DNA of 24,002 nt from Candidatus Baldrarchaeum yapensis (GTDB taxonomy: Archaea; Asgardarchaeota; Baldrarchaeia; Baldrarchaeales; Baldrarchaeaceae): contig JAEOSH010000031.1 of the NCBI GenBank assembly GCA_016840465.1, positions 1-24,002 of the forward strand, written 5' to 3'. How positions within the stretch are numbered: position 1 is the first letter of the stretch; each line of letters opens with the position of its first letter. The notes beneath the pieces were generated by a model. The model did no database searches and was not told the DNA's origin. It was given only the letters and a program-made list of their open reading frames with translations. A program made the translations under genes and the position numbers. Below, in pieces: positions 8,581-16,165 of this stretch.

Positions 8581-9063
8581 TTGGCGGATGAAATCCTTAT
8601 TGGTTGTAGAACAAGGTGTCGTAAAAAGATATTTGTCGTCATAACAGTGGAGGAGGGGAAATATTCCCAGTTGTACTCAAAAATACGCGAATGGATAAAG
8701 CATTTCAGGGAACTGAGTTCTAAAAGGAAAAGCATGTATATGCATGCATTTATTAGGAGATTTAGGAGAATAAAGCATCTAATACACTCCTTAGATGTCC
8801 TTTTCGACTCAAATTCCTTGATGAAAAAGGTAAATGGGTTGGCTGAAAGGTCGATAGTATTGATCGTCGATGACGAATTCTTTCCCATTTTTAAGGGTAA
8901 ATATAGGACAAAATTGGTAATTAGAGAGGGAGATAAGTCTCAGAAGTTCTACCGTCCTTTGATACTTTTAGCCGATAATATCGCAAATATAATTAGGATA
9001 GCCATGGAAAGATCTAAGGACCGCAGAAGGATTGAAAACTTGCTAAGAGAGTTCAAAATATGA
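8581..9063 (+). CDS. Unknown A+T-rich protein, weakly DUF3800-like
   Basis: 160 residues starting from TTG at 8581 (MADEILIGC...). No strong ribosome binding site is present, but an A+T-rich box about 20-25 nt upstream fits a leaderless message. The protein is basic in its middle (FIRRFRRIKHL). It has SIVLIVDDEFF near residues 91-101 and YRPLILLADNIANIIRI near 124-140. The last segment and the acidic strand recall DUF3800-type RNase-H-fold proteins of mobile loci, but the N-terminal Y-x-D-E-S-G motif of that family is absent, so this is only a suggestion. The gene is visibly more A+T-rich than its neighbours, suggesting recent acquisition, and sits beside a decayed gene stretch. Confidence 0.55.
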   Translation: MADEILIGCRTRCRKKIFVVITVEEGKYSQLYSKIREWIKHFRELSSKRKSMYMHAFIRRFRRIKHLIHSLDVLFDSNSLMKKVNGLAERSIVLIVDDEFFPIFKGKYRTKLVIREGDKSQKFYRPLILLADNIANIIRIAMERSKDRRRIENLLREFKI

Positions 9064-9113
9064 ATGGAATGATGGGTCAGGCCCCCGCTCAGCCCGCACA
9101 TCGGCCCCTTGAA

Positions 9114-9375
9114 TTACCCTCTGTGATGTCGACCACATGTAAAATATCTCTTAACGATATGGCTCTTTACTGTCAGGGTCGCCTCAGCGGGCATCATGCC
9201 TTGGGCCATCATCCCCTCGTATGAGGTAAGGAGGGCATCCTTGATAAACTGATTGCTTGCAGACAATGTAATGCCCGTATGCTTTTAGTACTTCTGAAAC
9301 TCCTTCTCGATTTATATGCGGCCGTCCTGCCAGTGTGCGTTTCACCGCGTGACGAGAAGTGGCGGAAATGAGGGA
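9114..9375 (-). pseudogene. Decayed gene remnant in two frames
   Basis: The minus strand shows two protein-like stretches in different frames. The upstream one, roughly 9370-9280, reads VKRTLAGRPHINREGVSEVL. The other, bounded by stops at 9285-9287 and 9114-9116, includes SASNQFIKDALLTSYEGMM and AEATLTVKSHIVKRYF. They appear to be parts of one gene broken by a frameshift around 9275-9290. Neither piece has a credible start. I do not recognise the family. The stretch lies between an A+T-rich orphan and the DUF2283 pair, consistent with a turnover hotspot. 9376-9464 holds nothing else I can identify. Confidence 0.35.
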
Positions 9376-9464
9376 CTAGACGAGAAGTGCCGTTTCCTCG
9401 GAAAGTTTCAGACGTACTATATTAGAATATTGCGTGCCAGAACTGGAGCAAATCTATGTGTATC

Positions 9465-9695
9465 TCATTGTGTCGCTGTAGCAGATATATCACGTGACTT
9501 TGCAAGCATCAAAACGCTTTCTAATTGCCTTAAAAGTCCCCTCTCCGATGCTCTCCATATTTCGATTCCCATAATCTCTCCGTTTTCATCGAGTTCGATT
9601 ATCACATCTTCTCCGGCCTCAATAACCTCCTTTGTCGCCCCATCTTTAAAATGAAGGTATAGTACATCGATTTCAGGATCGTAACTGACGATCAT
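9465..9695 (-). CDS. DUF2283 (YuzE-like) small protein
   Basis: 76 residues from the ATG at 9695-9693, chosen because AGAGGT lies 8 nt upstream. Other starts at 9701 (ATG) and 9713 (TTG) are possible. The frame has the DUF2283 signature: SYDPEIDVLYLHF at the N-terminus and DVIIELDENGEIMGIEIW in the middle. The family consists of small single-domain proteins, common in archaea and cyanobacteria, often near toxin-antitoxin or mobile genes; biochemical function is unknown. It is divergent from a second DUF2283 gene 152 nt away. The C-terminal 20 residues continue past the conserved core. Confidence 0.85.
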   Translation of the reverse strand: MIVSYDPEIDVLYLHFKDGATKEVIEAGEDVIIELDENGEIMGIEIWRASERGLLRQLESVLMLAKSRDISATATQ

Positions 9696-9847
9696 TTTCA
9701 TATACCTCTGCAAAACTCGCCTCCTTATAACTTATCTACTCTCCTCTAGCACCCTATAAACTGTTAGGAAGAGAAACTTAAAGTTTAATTGCGATTTTAA
9801 ATCTGGGACGTGAGGTTCGGTCTCCATTGCAGAGGGGTCACTTAACG

Positions 9848-10021
9848 ATGAGTAAAAGTAATGCGGTAGAGTATGACCCTAAGGCGGACATACTGACGAT
9901 AAATCTAGTAGATGCGCCGCACGTCATAAGGGACGAACTCCTCGACAACGACATCGTCTTAGGCTATGATGAAAAAGAAAGGCTTGTACAGATTCAGATA
10001 CTGGATGCAAGCAAGAGATGA
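9848..10021 (+). CDS. DUF2283 (YuzE-like) small protein, second copy
   Basis: 57 residues from ATG 9848, preceded by GAGGGG about 12 nt upstream; an in-frame TTG at 9827 would add seven residues. VEYDPKADILTINLVD and DNDIVLGYDEKERLVQIQIL match the DUF2283 core (YDP...D.L.I at the start, V.L.YDE...LV.I.IL later). It is divergent from, and only distantly similar to, the DUF2283 gene at 9465-9695, so the two are old paralogues or independent arrivals rather than a recent duplication. Role unknown. Confidence 0.8.
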   Translation: MSKSNAVEYDPKADILTINLVDAPHVIRDELLDNDIVLGYDEKERLVQIQILDASKR

Positions 10022-10093
10022 CTCATTGATGTACTGGTAAGACTGACTGAGAAGATGCAAATTTCATAGAAGCCGTATCAAGGGTTTAAAAGA

Positions 10094-10261
10094 TCAGGGA
10101 ATTGATAAACCGTTCTGACTCTCCGCCACTTTTGTTGCATTCGATGCGTGTGTAGCGGAGAGCCTTCCCGTCTCGGGGTTCATCGACGGGCCTTCGCGGG
10201 GAACGGTACTCCGCACATCCATCTGGCCCCTCGCTCCGCCCTTTCGGGCTTCCCCTCCCTC
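10094..10261 (-). pseudogene. Possible decayed TnpB C-terminal tail / structured RNA segment
   Basis: This strongly GC-rich stretch is unlike its surroundings. On the minus strand one open frame (stop at 10094-10096, upstream stop at 10262-10264) reads EGGEARKGG, then VPREGPSMNPETGRLSATH. This style of low-complexity tail is typical of archaeal IS605/IS607 TnpB C-termini, whose DNA also encodes the guide-RNA scaffold. The same strand can fold: GCCC-GAAA-GGGC is a perfect hairpin with a GNRA loop, and CCCG-AGA-CGGG is another. No TnpB catalytic part is adjacent. It could alternatively be an independent non-coding RNA. Two 11-mers are shared with the GC-rich segment at 23900-24002. Confidence 0.3.
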
Positions 10262-10420
10262 TTACCACCCATCCCACATCCCGGGCGGAGCCATTTGACA
10301 TAACAAAACCTTCCTTTATAAGGGTTTTGAGGTTGCAAAGGTGCATGAAAGCAACGAATGCAACACTATACGTTTCTGCCCCCCACTATAGGAATCTTGC
10401 TTAACCTTACAACCTCAGTG
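10262..10420. promoter_or_regulatory. Symmetric promoter-like region upstream of the ATPase gene
   Basis: A 7-bp inverted repeat CAAAACC / GGTTTTG (about 10303-10328) encloses CCTTTATAAGG, a palindromic TATA-like box usable in either direction. Leftward it could transcribe the GC-rich segment; rightward it would start near 10345, where a 19-codon ORF (MKATNATLYVSAPHYRNLA, 10345-10404) begins. That small ORF has AAAGGTG just before its ATG but no recognisable similarity. Nothing else coding is seen. Confidence 0.35.
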
Positions 10421-10461
10421 AAATTATTTATATGATAATAATTATCATGATAATAATTATG
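10421..10461 (+). promoter_or_regulatory. TATA box and tandem/palindromic repeat over the ATPase start
   Basis: AAATTATTTATATG at 10421-10434 is a good archaeal TATA box about 30 nt before ATG 10459. Between them is a 15-bp unit ATGATAATAATTAT(C/G) repeated twice in tandem (10432-10446, 10447-10461). The first copy also forms an inverted repeat, ATGATAAT-A-ATTATCAT (10432-10448). It could be a repressor site directly downstream of the TATA box, and it places three in-frame ATGs (10432, 10447, 10459). Confidence 0.5.
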
Positions 10462-11853
10462 AACGAGGAACTGAAGTTCTACGACCGGGAGGAAGAACTG
10501 GAAATACTGCGGGACTTCTGGAGGGAGGACAAAGCGGGTATCTGCGTTGTCTATGGAAGGAGGGGTATCGGGAAGACCAGGCTGCTCGTGGAGTTCTCGA
10601 AAACTGTCGACCGGCACATATACATTTCGATCCCGGAGGGAGAGTGGAGCATAATCGCCGAGTCCATTGCAAACCAACTATCTCTGCCCTCCTACTTCAG
10701 GTTCCCAACGTTCGAGGACTTCCTAAACTACATACTAAAACTCGCCGAGCAGAAGATCCTCATAATACTGGATGAATTTCCACGAATAGTGGATGCGGTG
10801 CCCGCCGCCTCCTCGATACTCCAGGGCGTCTGGGATCTCAAACTCTCACGCACAAAGGTAAAACTCGTACTGTGCGGATCATCCGTCGGAATGATGTTCA
10901 AAGAAACGCTGTCGTACTCGGCACCCCTTTACGGGAGGGTCTCCCGCATAATCCACCTCGAACCCCTCAGCTACATGAAGTTCCGCCAAATCCTAGCAGG
11001 AGTACCGGAAAAGAGAAAAATAGAACTCTTCGCGATCTTCGGCGGAACTCCCTCACACTTCATCTTCATAGACCCTAAGGCCTCGCTCGAGGAAAACGTG
11101 AGGAAGATACTTGACCCCACGTCGTACCTCTTCCACGAACCCTACCTTATACTGTCCCAGGAAACCCGCACGCCGGAACGCTACCTCTCTATCCTACTGT
11201 CAATAGCAAAGGGTAAGACCACCCTCGTCGAAATAGCAAACTACATAGGCATAAAGGCAACAAGCCTCCCCCAGTACCTGAGAGTTCTCGAAGAAATGGA
11301 CCTCATAAGGCGCGAGGTTCCCGCAACCGATGAACCGTGGCGCAGCAAACTCGGCAGATACAAAATATCGGACCCCTTCTACAGGTTCTGGACAACCTAC
11401 GTCTTCCCCCACAGACACATCATCGAAACCGGAAGCACAGTCGAACTCGTGAGAAGAATCATGGACGATCTCCCCCAGTTCGTCTCCCCCGTGTTCGAAG
11501 ACGCAATGCGCGACATCATCGTCCGCTCCGACATCTTCGGAACCTTCCTAAGATTCGGTGCGTGGTGGGACAGAAAAGGAAACGAAATAGACTTCGTCGG
11601 AATCAAAAGAAACGAGGTGTGGATCGGCGAATTCAAATGGGGAGACGTGAGCAAAAACGACATCACGAAACTCCTACAAAAAGCAAACCTCCTGAACATC
11701 AAAGGAGAGCAAAAACTCTTCATGATCTCCGGAAAAACCCCATCACCATCCGTGCAATCTCTCGCCGACGAACTAAACGTGAAAATACTAACCCTGGAAG
11801 AAATATCCCGATATCTCGATGAAAAACAAAAAGGGGAAACTACTCCCGCATGA
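10459..11853 (+). CDS. Archaeal AAA-type ATPase with DUF234 nuclease-like C-terminus
   Basis: 464 residues from ATG 10459. Walker A (GRRGIGKT) is at residues 33-40 and Walker B (LDEF) at 104-107, within the 'archaeal ATPase' family domain. A winged-helix segment follows (VEIANYIGIKATSLPQYLRVLEEMDLI). The C-terminal DUF234 domain contains GNEIDFV and then WIGEFKW, the E/D...E-x-K arrangement of PD-(D/E)xK nucleases. Members of this family are abundant in archaeal accessory regions; suggested roles include defence or mobile-element functions, none firmly established. The start is likely leaderless or near-leaderless given the TATA box, with two alternative upstream ATGs. Its 3' end overlaps the convergent aminotransferase gene by 14 nt. 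Confidence 0.85.
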   Translation: MNEELKFYDREEELEILRDFWREDKAGICVVYGRRGIGKTRLLVEFSKTVDRHIYISIPEGEWSIIAESIANQLSLPSYFRFPTFEDFLNYILKLAEQKILIILDEFPRIVDAVPAASSILQGVWDLKLSRTKVKLVLCGSSVGMMFKETLSYSAPLYGRVSRIIHLEPLSYMKFRQILAGVPEKRKIELFAIFGGTPSHFIFIDPKASLEENVRKILDPTSYLFHEPYLILSQETRTPERYLSILLSIAKGKTTLVEIANYIGIKATSLPQYLRVLEEMDLIRREVPATDEPWRSKLGRYKISDPFYRFWTTYVFPHRHIIETGSTVELVRRIMDDLPQFVSPVFEDAMRDIIVRSDIFGTFLRFGAWWDRKGNEIDFVGIKRNEVWIGEFKWGDVSKNDITKLLQKANLLNIKGEQKLFMISGKTPSPSVQSLADELNVKILTLEEISRYLDEKQKGETTPA

Positions 11854-12991
11854 CCTCCTTAATCAGGTCCACAGCCTGTATAACGTCATCCTCCGAGTTG
11901 TAAAGGTGCGGGGAAAACCTCAACATCCCCTGCCTTATGCTGAACTCCACCGGCCTATCCGCAGAACGCAACCTCCTAACAACGGCGTCCATCTTCCTCC
12001 CGTCAACCCTCAGAGTAACTATCGATCCGTGCTCCCTCCTATCACTAGGCGTTATTATCTCCACACCGTTAACGTTCTGCAACTCCTCAAAGAACACGTC
12101 CACAAGCTTCATATCATGCTCATAGATCCTCTCGATCCCTATCCTCCTCAGATACCTTATGGACTCCGCAAGCCCCACCTTCACATCATACGCGCTCGTG
12201 CTGTACTCGAACTTCCGCGCAGACCCCGCATACTCTATCCTCCTAGCATCAAAATCAAACGGCCTCTCAGTAGAACGCCACCCCACAATCGCGGGCTCTA
12301 AACGCTCATACAGCTCCCTCGATATGAACGCAACCGTTGCACCGAAAGGAGCAATGAGCCACTTGTAACTCCCGGTGATATAAACGTCCACACCCAGCCT
12401 CCTAACATCCACCGGAACATAACCCGCCGCCTGAATCCCATCAACCACCACTATCGCCCCCACATCATGCGCCTGCGAGGAGATCTCCCGAAGATTGTGT
12501 AACTGACCGGTAAGATACTCCACGTGGCTTATCGCAACAACCTTTGTATTCTCATCTATACTCGAAAGCAGATCATCCAGCGAAACGTACCAGTTCCTAC
12601 CCCTCACAAGCCTCACTTCGAACCTCCTCTCCTTCGACAACCGCATCCACGGATAGGTAACACTGGGAAACTCCACCTCCGTGGAAACAACATTCCCCCC
12701 GCTAAAATCAAGACTCCATGCAATCGCGTTCATAGCCTCGGTCACACTGTTGAATATCGCAACCTCGTCAACATCGCACCCGAGCAACTTTGCCCCTTCC
12801 TTCCTCAACCCCTCATAGATCATCGTCTCCTTCTCCTCATCCAGCGCACACGTTCCACCCGAGCACAACTCGAGCGAGAGTCCCCGCACTTTCTCAATCA
12901 CAGGCCTCGGAACTATGCCTATACTCGCAGTATTCAAGTAGTTCACCCTAGAAAGCAGCGGAAAATCTCCCTTCAGACTTTCAGACAACAT
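11840..12991 (-). CDS. Class V aminotransferase (SufS/NifS or epimerase-like), PLP enzyme
   Basis: 383 residues from ATG 12991, chosen for the GGTGGT ribosome binding site about 4 nt upstream; the frame extends further to 13108 without support. Class V fold-type I PLP features are clear: VNYLNTASIGIVPRPV at the N-terminus, TEAMN near residues 84-88, the PLP-ring Asp in VVVDGIQAAG (D184, Q187) and the Schiff-base lysine in ITGSYKWL (K210). Family members include cysteine desulfurases, isopenicillin-N epimerase-like proteins and kynureninases. The flexible catalytic-cysteine loop of desulfurases is not obvious, so the reaction remains open. The intact motifs indicate a functional enzyme. It converges with the ATPase gene. 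Confidence 0.85.
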   Translation of the reverse strand: MLSESLKGDFPLLSRVNYLNTASIGIVPRPVIEKVRGLSLELCSGGTCALDEEKETMIYEGLRKEGAKLLGCDVDEVAIFNSVTEAMNAIAWSLDFSGGNVVSTEVEFPSVTYPWMRLSKERRFEVRLVRGRNWYVSLDDLLSSIDENTKVVAISHVEYLTGQLHNLREISSQAHDVGAIVVVDGIQAAGYVPVDVRRLGVDVYITGSYKWLIAPFGATVAFISRELYERLEPAIVGWRSTERPFDFDARRIEYAGSARKFEYSTSAYDVKVGLAESIRYLRRIGIERIYEHDMKLVDVFFEELQNVNGVEIITPSDRREHGSIVTLRVDGRKMDAVVRRLRSADRPVEFSIRQGMLRFSPHLYNSEDDVIQAVDLIKEVMRE

Positions 12992-13176
12992 GAATACCAC
13001 CACGTATTGGTAAGTCCTATACAAGCCGGAGTCACATAAATTTTTGTAGATGCTCTTGCTCCATCTCCAACGCTTCGATTGCTTGCAAAGGCAATCTAAG
13101 GATAACATTCGCTGGCAAAAAAAAATCTCATCATCTGAGACCCTTAAAAAGCACTCTTAAAAGTACCCAATATCAA

Positions 13177-13184
13177 CTTTATAG
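13177..13184 (+). promoter_or_regulatory. TATA box for leaderless RHH-PaREP1 gene
   Basis: CTTTATAG is centred about 25 nt before the GTG at 13206. No ribosome binding site precedes that GTG, so a leaderless transcript is likely. Confidence 0.5.
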
Positions 13185-13205
13185 CCTCAAAACAAGTTAA
13201 TATCC

Positions 13206-13709
13206 GTGGTGAACGATTTGGAGGCCATCACGATTCTCCTGCCCGCTGAGGCCTTTAAGAAACTCAAAAGATTAGCAGAGGCCGAAGATAAGTCCTTAGA
13301 GGAACTAGTCGGCGAAGCCATATTCAGGCAACTTGGAATAACGGATCCTCAGGCCAAAGCCGAACTTCACCTAAAATTGTGCGAAAAATACCTGAAAGAA
13401 GCGGAAGAATTTCTGGCAAAGGGGGACTATGTCCAGGCGTCTGAAAAGGCATGGGGTGCTTCCTCTCAAATGCTTAAGGCGCTAGCTGCGAAGGAAGGTA
13501 AGGAACTGAGAAGCCATGCAGATCTCTGGAAATACATGGACATACTAGCTGAAAAACTCGGAGATGACGAACTAAGACATTTGTGGAGGACTGCCAACGC
13601 GCTTCATCAGAACTTTTACGAAAATTGGATGCCTCCTCGGGAGGTTAAGCTCTCGATAAAGGATGTGAAGACTTTCATAAAAAGGTTAAAGGAGCTTTTT
13701 AAAACTTAA
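13206..13709 (+). CDS. Ribbon-helix-helix N-terminus fused to PaREP1 family domain
   Basis: 167 residues. Residues 6-46 (ITILLPAEAFKKLKRLAE...SLEELVGEAIF) look like a ribbon-helix-helix DNA-binding domain of the Arc/MetJ or CopG type. Residues ~50-167 match the archaeal PaREP1/PaREP8 family: AEEFLAKGDYVQASEKAWGA, then HADLWKYMDILAEKLGD and ANALHQNFYENWM. PaREP1 proteins are helical, HEPN-like and were first seen as a repeated family in Pyrobaculum; HEPN proteins are often toxins or RNases, with RHH proteins often their antitoxins. Here both appear in one chain. The start is GTG 13206 (or 13209). The tmk-like gene follows after 27 nt on the same strand. Confidence 0.8.
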   Translation: MVNDLEAITILLPAEAFKKLKRLAEAEDKSLEELVGEAIFRQLGITDPQAKAELHLKLCEKYLKEAEEFLAKGDYVQASEKAWGASSQMLKALAAKEGKELRSHADLWKYMDILAEKLGDDELRHLWRTANALHQNFYENWMPPREVKLSIKDVKTFIKRLKELFKT

Positions 13710-13736
13710 GGGGAGAAGACTTTCACATCGATTCCC

Positions 13737-14588
13737 ATGACGGTGATCCCTGTGGGTCAGTCATGGCATGCACTGGAAGCGCTCGCAAGGCAATTGAAAG
13801 AGAAGGTGGAGGAAGTCTTCTGCCCGCATTGTATGAAATACGTAAAGCCCGATATCAGGCTGATACCAACATTTCTCGACTCCATTCTTATCGAAAAGCT
13901 TTGTCCCCACTGCAGAACTGTACTCAGCACGGAGTATACGCAGGTCAGGCTCCCAGATAGAAAACCGCACCTGATAAAGGGCGGAACGTACATTGCGTTC
14001 GAGGGGATCGACGGCTCGGGAAAAACATACTACTCGAAGTGGCTCGTTGAGGAGCTGAAGAGGCGGGATTATGACGTGATCTACGTTAAGGAGCCGTGGG
14101 TGGACGCGATAAAGGAGTTTCTCTACAAGCATCGGATAGACCCAGATGCAGAGGTTTACATATTTGCCGCCGACAGGATAATACTGCAGACGGAGGAAAT
14201 TCTGCCCGCATTGGAGCAAAACAAGATCGTTGTCAGCGATAGGAGCATATTTTCGAGCATCGCGTACCAGTCCGCTCGTGGTGTGAGTGAGGCCTTCATA
14301 TGGGGCGTCAACCGCTCGATAAAGGTTCCCGAGTTCGTAATAATACTGGATGTTCCGGTGGATGTTGCCCTGAAGCGGATAGAGGGCATTGGCAGGGCGA
14401 TGACGAGATTCGAAGACCCAGAGTTCCTAGAGAGGGTCAGGAGGAAGTTTCTGGAGATTGCCGAGAGGTACGCGAACATATCTCGCTTCGTCGTGGTCGA
14501 CAATTCACGCCCCGAGGAAGTTGTAAAGAAGGAGATTCTGGACCACGTTCTGAGGTACTTGGAAGAGAAGGAGAAAATGGCAAAATGA
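13737..14588 (+). CDS. Thymidylate kinase-like protein with N-terminal zinc ribbon
   Basis: 283 residues. Residues 1-80 are an extra domain with CPHC (C29, C32) and CPHC (C56, C59), a four-cysteine zinc ribbon. Residues 84-283 form a thymidylate-kinase-like P-loop kinase: Walker A GIDGSGKT (90-97), an SDRSIFSSIAYQ motif equivalent to the DR-Y segment, and VIILDVPVDVALKRI. Standard Tmk is about 200 residues and lacks the zinc ribbon. The likely reaction is phosphorylation of dTMP to dTDP or of a related nucleotide; the added domain may bind nucleic acid or a partner (inference). No strong ribosome binding site sits close to ATG 13737; AAGGGGAG lies ~22 nt upstream. Confidence 0.8.
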   Translation: MTVIPVGQSWHALEALARQLKEKVEEVFCPHCMKYVKPDIRLIPTFLDSILIEKLCPHCRTVLSTEYTQVRLPDRKPHLIKGGTYIAFEGIDGSGKTYYSKWLVEELKRRDYDVIYVKEPWVDAIKEFLYKHRIDPDAEVYIFAADRIILQTEEILPALEQNKIVVSDRSIFSSIAYQSARGVSEAFIWGVNRSIKVPEFVIILDVPVDVALKRIEGIGRAMTRFEDPEFLERVRRKFLEIAERYANISRFVVVDNSRPEEVVKKEILDHVLRYLEEKEKMAK

Positions 14589-14594
14589 GGAAAA

Positions 14595-15422
14595 TCACAG
14601 ACCTCTTCCTTTCTTTCTAATACGCTGAAGTATTTCCTCTATATCCGCTGGTAGGGGAATGTTCAGTGCCGTGAAGACAGCCTCCATCGCCATAAATCCC
14701 CCAATGTGAAGAAACGGTTCATCGGTCTCGGGGTCCTTGTCCATGCTTGCTGTGCACGGATACGAATGATGCGCCTTTGAAATGGCGGCCCTGAGTTTTT
14801 CGGGATCCACCTCGACTCCCTTGAGTTGCTGAGCAATATACCAAGTAGAACCGCAGGGTGCGCTCCTCAGAACGGTTGCACTGGCTATCGAAACCCTTCC
14901 GGTGGGGTCCTTTTTTGTGCTGATCATAAGCAGGGGTTTCCCTATCCTGAACTCGTGGCAGAATCTCGCTATTGTAGGGGGAGAGTTGAGAGGGTCGAGG
15001 GTGCAAAAAGGTTTAGGGAATGCACACTCCACACCCAACTCCTCGCACTCGCTCATAACCTGACGAGCAAGCCCCGGCGGGATACTAGGCCTTTCTATGG
15101 GGACTATTAAGGCTTTCACTCCGGCATCTGCAAGTTTCTTTGGTAAGGCGAGGAGCAGGTCGGGATGTATGTCTATTGCGAGCATGATATCGACCTGGGG
15201 AATCTCATCCGGGAGATATTTCTCGCTATCATCTACGAATGGCGGGAGAGACTTCGGATCCGGTGCTTCGAACACCGTAACTATTCTATCCGCAAAACTG
15301 GGTAGCACCGACCGACAAGACTCACAACCGTCGCCGCATGACGTGCAAAAGCGGTCATAGTTTATCAGGTTTCCCAGTACCTTCTCGCCGAAATCTCCAT
15401 GGAACAGCATACTTATGTACAT
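14595..15422 (-). CDS. DUF166 family protein (putative dTMP-synthesis related)
   Basis: 275 residues. Cysteine-rich N-terminus (DRFCTSCGDGCESCRSV) and a C-terminal HHSYPCTASM with a conserved cysteine, as in the DUF166 family of methanogens and other archaea. Pfam labels the family a thymidylate synthase on the basis of older activity reports; I treat that as tentative. It converges with a thymidylate-kinase-like gene 6 nt away, which fits a nucleotide role but is weak evidence. The start ATG 15422 is preceded by AGGGGAT about 6 nt upstream. Confidence 0.8.
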   Translation of the reverse strand: MYISMLFHGDFGEKVLGNLINYDRFCTSCGDGCESCRSVLPSFADRIVTVFEAPDPKSLPPFVDDSEKYLPDEIPQVDIMLAIDIHPDLLLALPKKLADAGVKALIVPIERPSIPPGLARQVMSECEELGVECAFPKPFCTLDPLNSPPTIARFCHEFRIGKPLLMISTKKDPTGRVSIASATVLRSAPCGSTWYIAQQLKGVEVDPEKLRAAISKAHHSYPCTASMDKDPETDEPFLHIGGFMAMEAVFTALNIPLPADIEEILQRIRKKGRGL

Positions 15423-15457
15423 TTAAATCCCCTGAGCGCCCAAACCTTCTGATGGGG

Positions 15458-15473
15458 GGTGTGAAAACTCACC
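15458..15473. promoter_or_regulatory. Candidate operator between DUF166 and Lrp genes
   Basis: GGTG-TGAAAACT-CACC is a 4-bp inverted repeat with an 8-nt spacer, extended imperfectly by GGGG before and CCCC after. It lies in the divergent intergenic region directly upstream of an Lrp-family regulator, where autoregulatory sites are usual. Confidence 0.3.
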
Positions 15474-15550
15474 ACCTCCCCCTTATGTTAATTTCCTTCT
15501 TACAACAACCCCAAAGGTTAACACCCGGCGGTTTCCTACACCAAGAAGCA

Positions 15551-15592
15551 TAGTATATAAGCACCTCCTACCATCTGTATGTCGGAAGGTGG
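15551..15592 (+). promoter_or_regulatory. TATA box and ribosome binding site of Lrp gene
   Basis: TAGTATATAA at 15551-15560 is a clear archaeal TATA box. GGAAGGTGG at 15584-15592 is 5 nt before ATG 15598 and decides that start over the in-frame GTG at 15589, which lies within the site. Confidence 0.6.
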
Positions 15593-15597
15593 AACGA

Positions 15598-16143
15598 ATG
15601 TCACGTCAGATCGACGGAATCGACAGGAAAATAATTATGGAGCTCCAGAGAGACGGTAGAATGAGCCTCGTCGACCTCGCAAAGAAGGTTGGTCTCACCC
15701 ATCCGACAGTAAGAGAGAGGTTGCTCAAGCTTCTCAGGGACAACTACATGAAAATACAGGCAAATATAAACTACCGAATGCTGGGGCTCCTCATGGCGCT
15801 GGTATGTGTGGAACTCGAAAACGCCAATGACGCTATCGAGATGATGAACTGCCTCGAAAAGTGCCCTAGAGTTCCAATAGTCGCGGTTGGGTCTGGGGCG
15901 TACAACGTCTTCGCAATTGTGGTTGCGGAGGATGCAAACACCCTCAATGCCGTTGTTGAAATGTGTATAAGGTCAAAGCGCGGCGTGAAGAGGATGAGCC
16001 TCAGCTACGTATGCATGTTCAAGCCCGAGTATCTCCCCTTCAAGGTAGTGGATGAGAAGAGGGAGTGCAAGAGCATGTGCGAAAACTGTGAATTTCTGAA
16101 GAACGAAATCTGCAGAGGATGCAACTCCCCATTGATGAAGTGA
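15598..16143 (+). CDS. Lrp/AsnC family regulator with cysteine-rich C-terminal tail
   Basis: 181 residues. The N-terminal winged-helix (DGIDRKIIMELQRDGRMSL, then KVGLTHPTVRERLLKL) is typical of Lrp/AsnC. A RAM-like ligand domain follows. The last ~25 residues add CKSMC-ENC-...-ICRGC: five cysteines spaced x3, x2, x7, x2, which suggests a metal or Fe-S site not found in standard Lrp proteins (usual length ~150). This could make the regulator sense metal or redox state. LarE begins 22 nt downstream on the same strand, so they likely form an operon; the regulator may control LarE and the dehydrogenase genes further on (inference). Confidence 0.85.
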   Translation: MSRQIDGIDRKIIMELQRDGRMSLVDLAKKVGLTHPTVRERLLKLLRDNYMKIQANINYRMLGLLMALVCVELENANDAIEMMNCLEKCPRVPIVAVGSGAYNVFAIVVAEDANTLNAVVEMCIRSKRGVKRMSLSYVCMFKPEYLPFKVVDEKRECKSMCENCEFLKNEICRGCNSPLMK

Positions 16144-16165
16144 ACTCCCTACGACGGGAAATCCG

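Noticed and set aside
9316-9654. Plus-strand 112-codon open frame
   Set aside because: It lies antisense to the well-supported DUF2283 gene and reads as a low-complexity serine-rich shadow.
10086-10346. 86-codon minus-strand frame starting MHLCNLKTL
   Set aside because: It has no family resemblance, and another frame of the same strand gives the more TnpB-like tail; neither is a clear gene.
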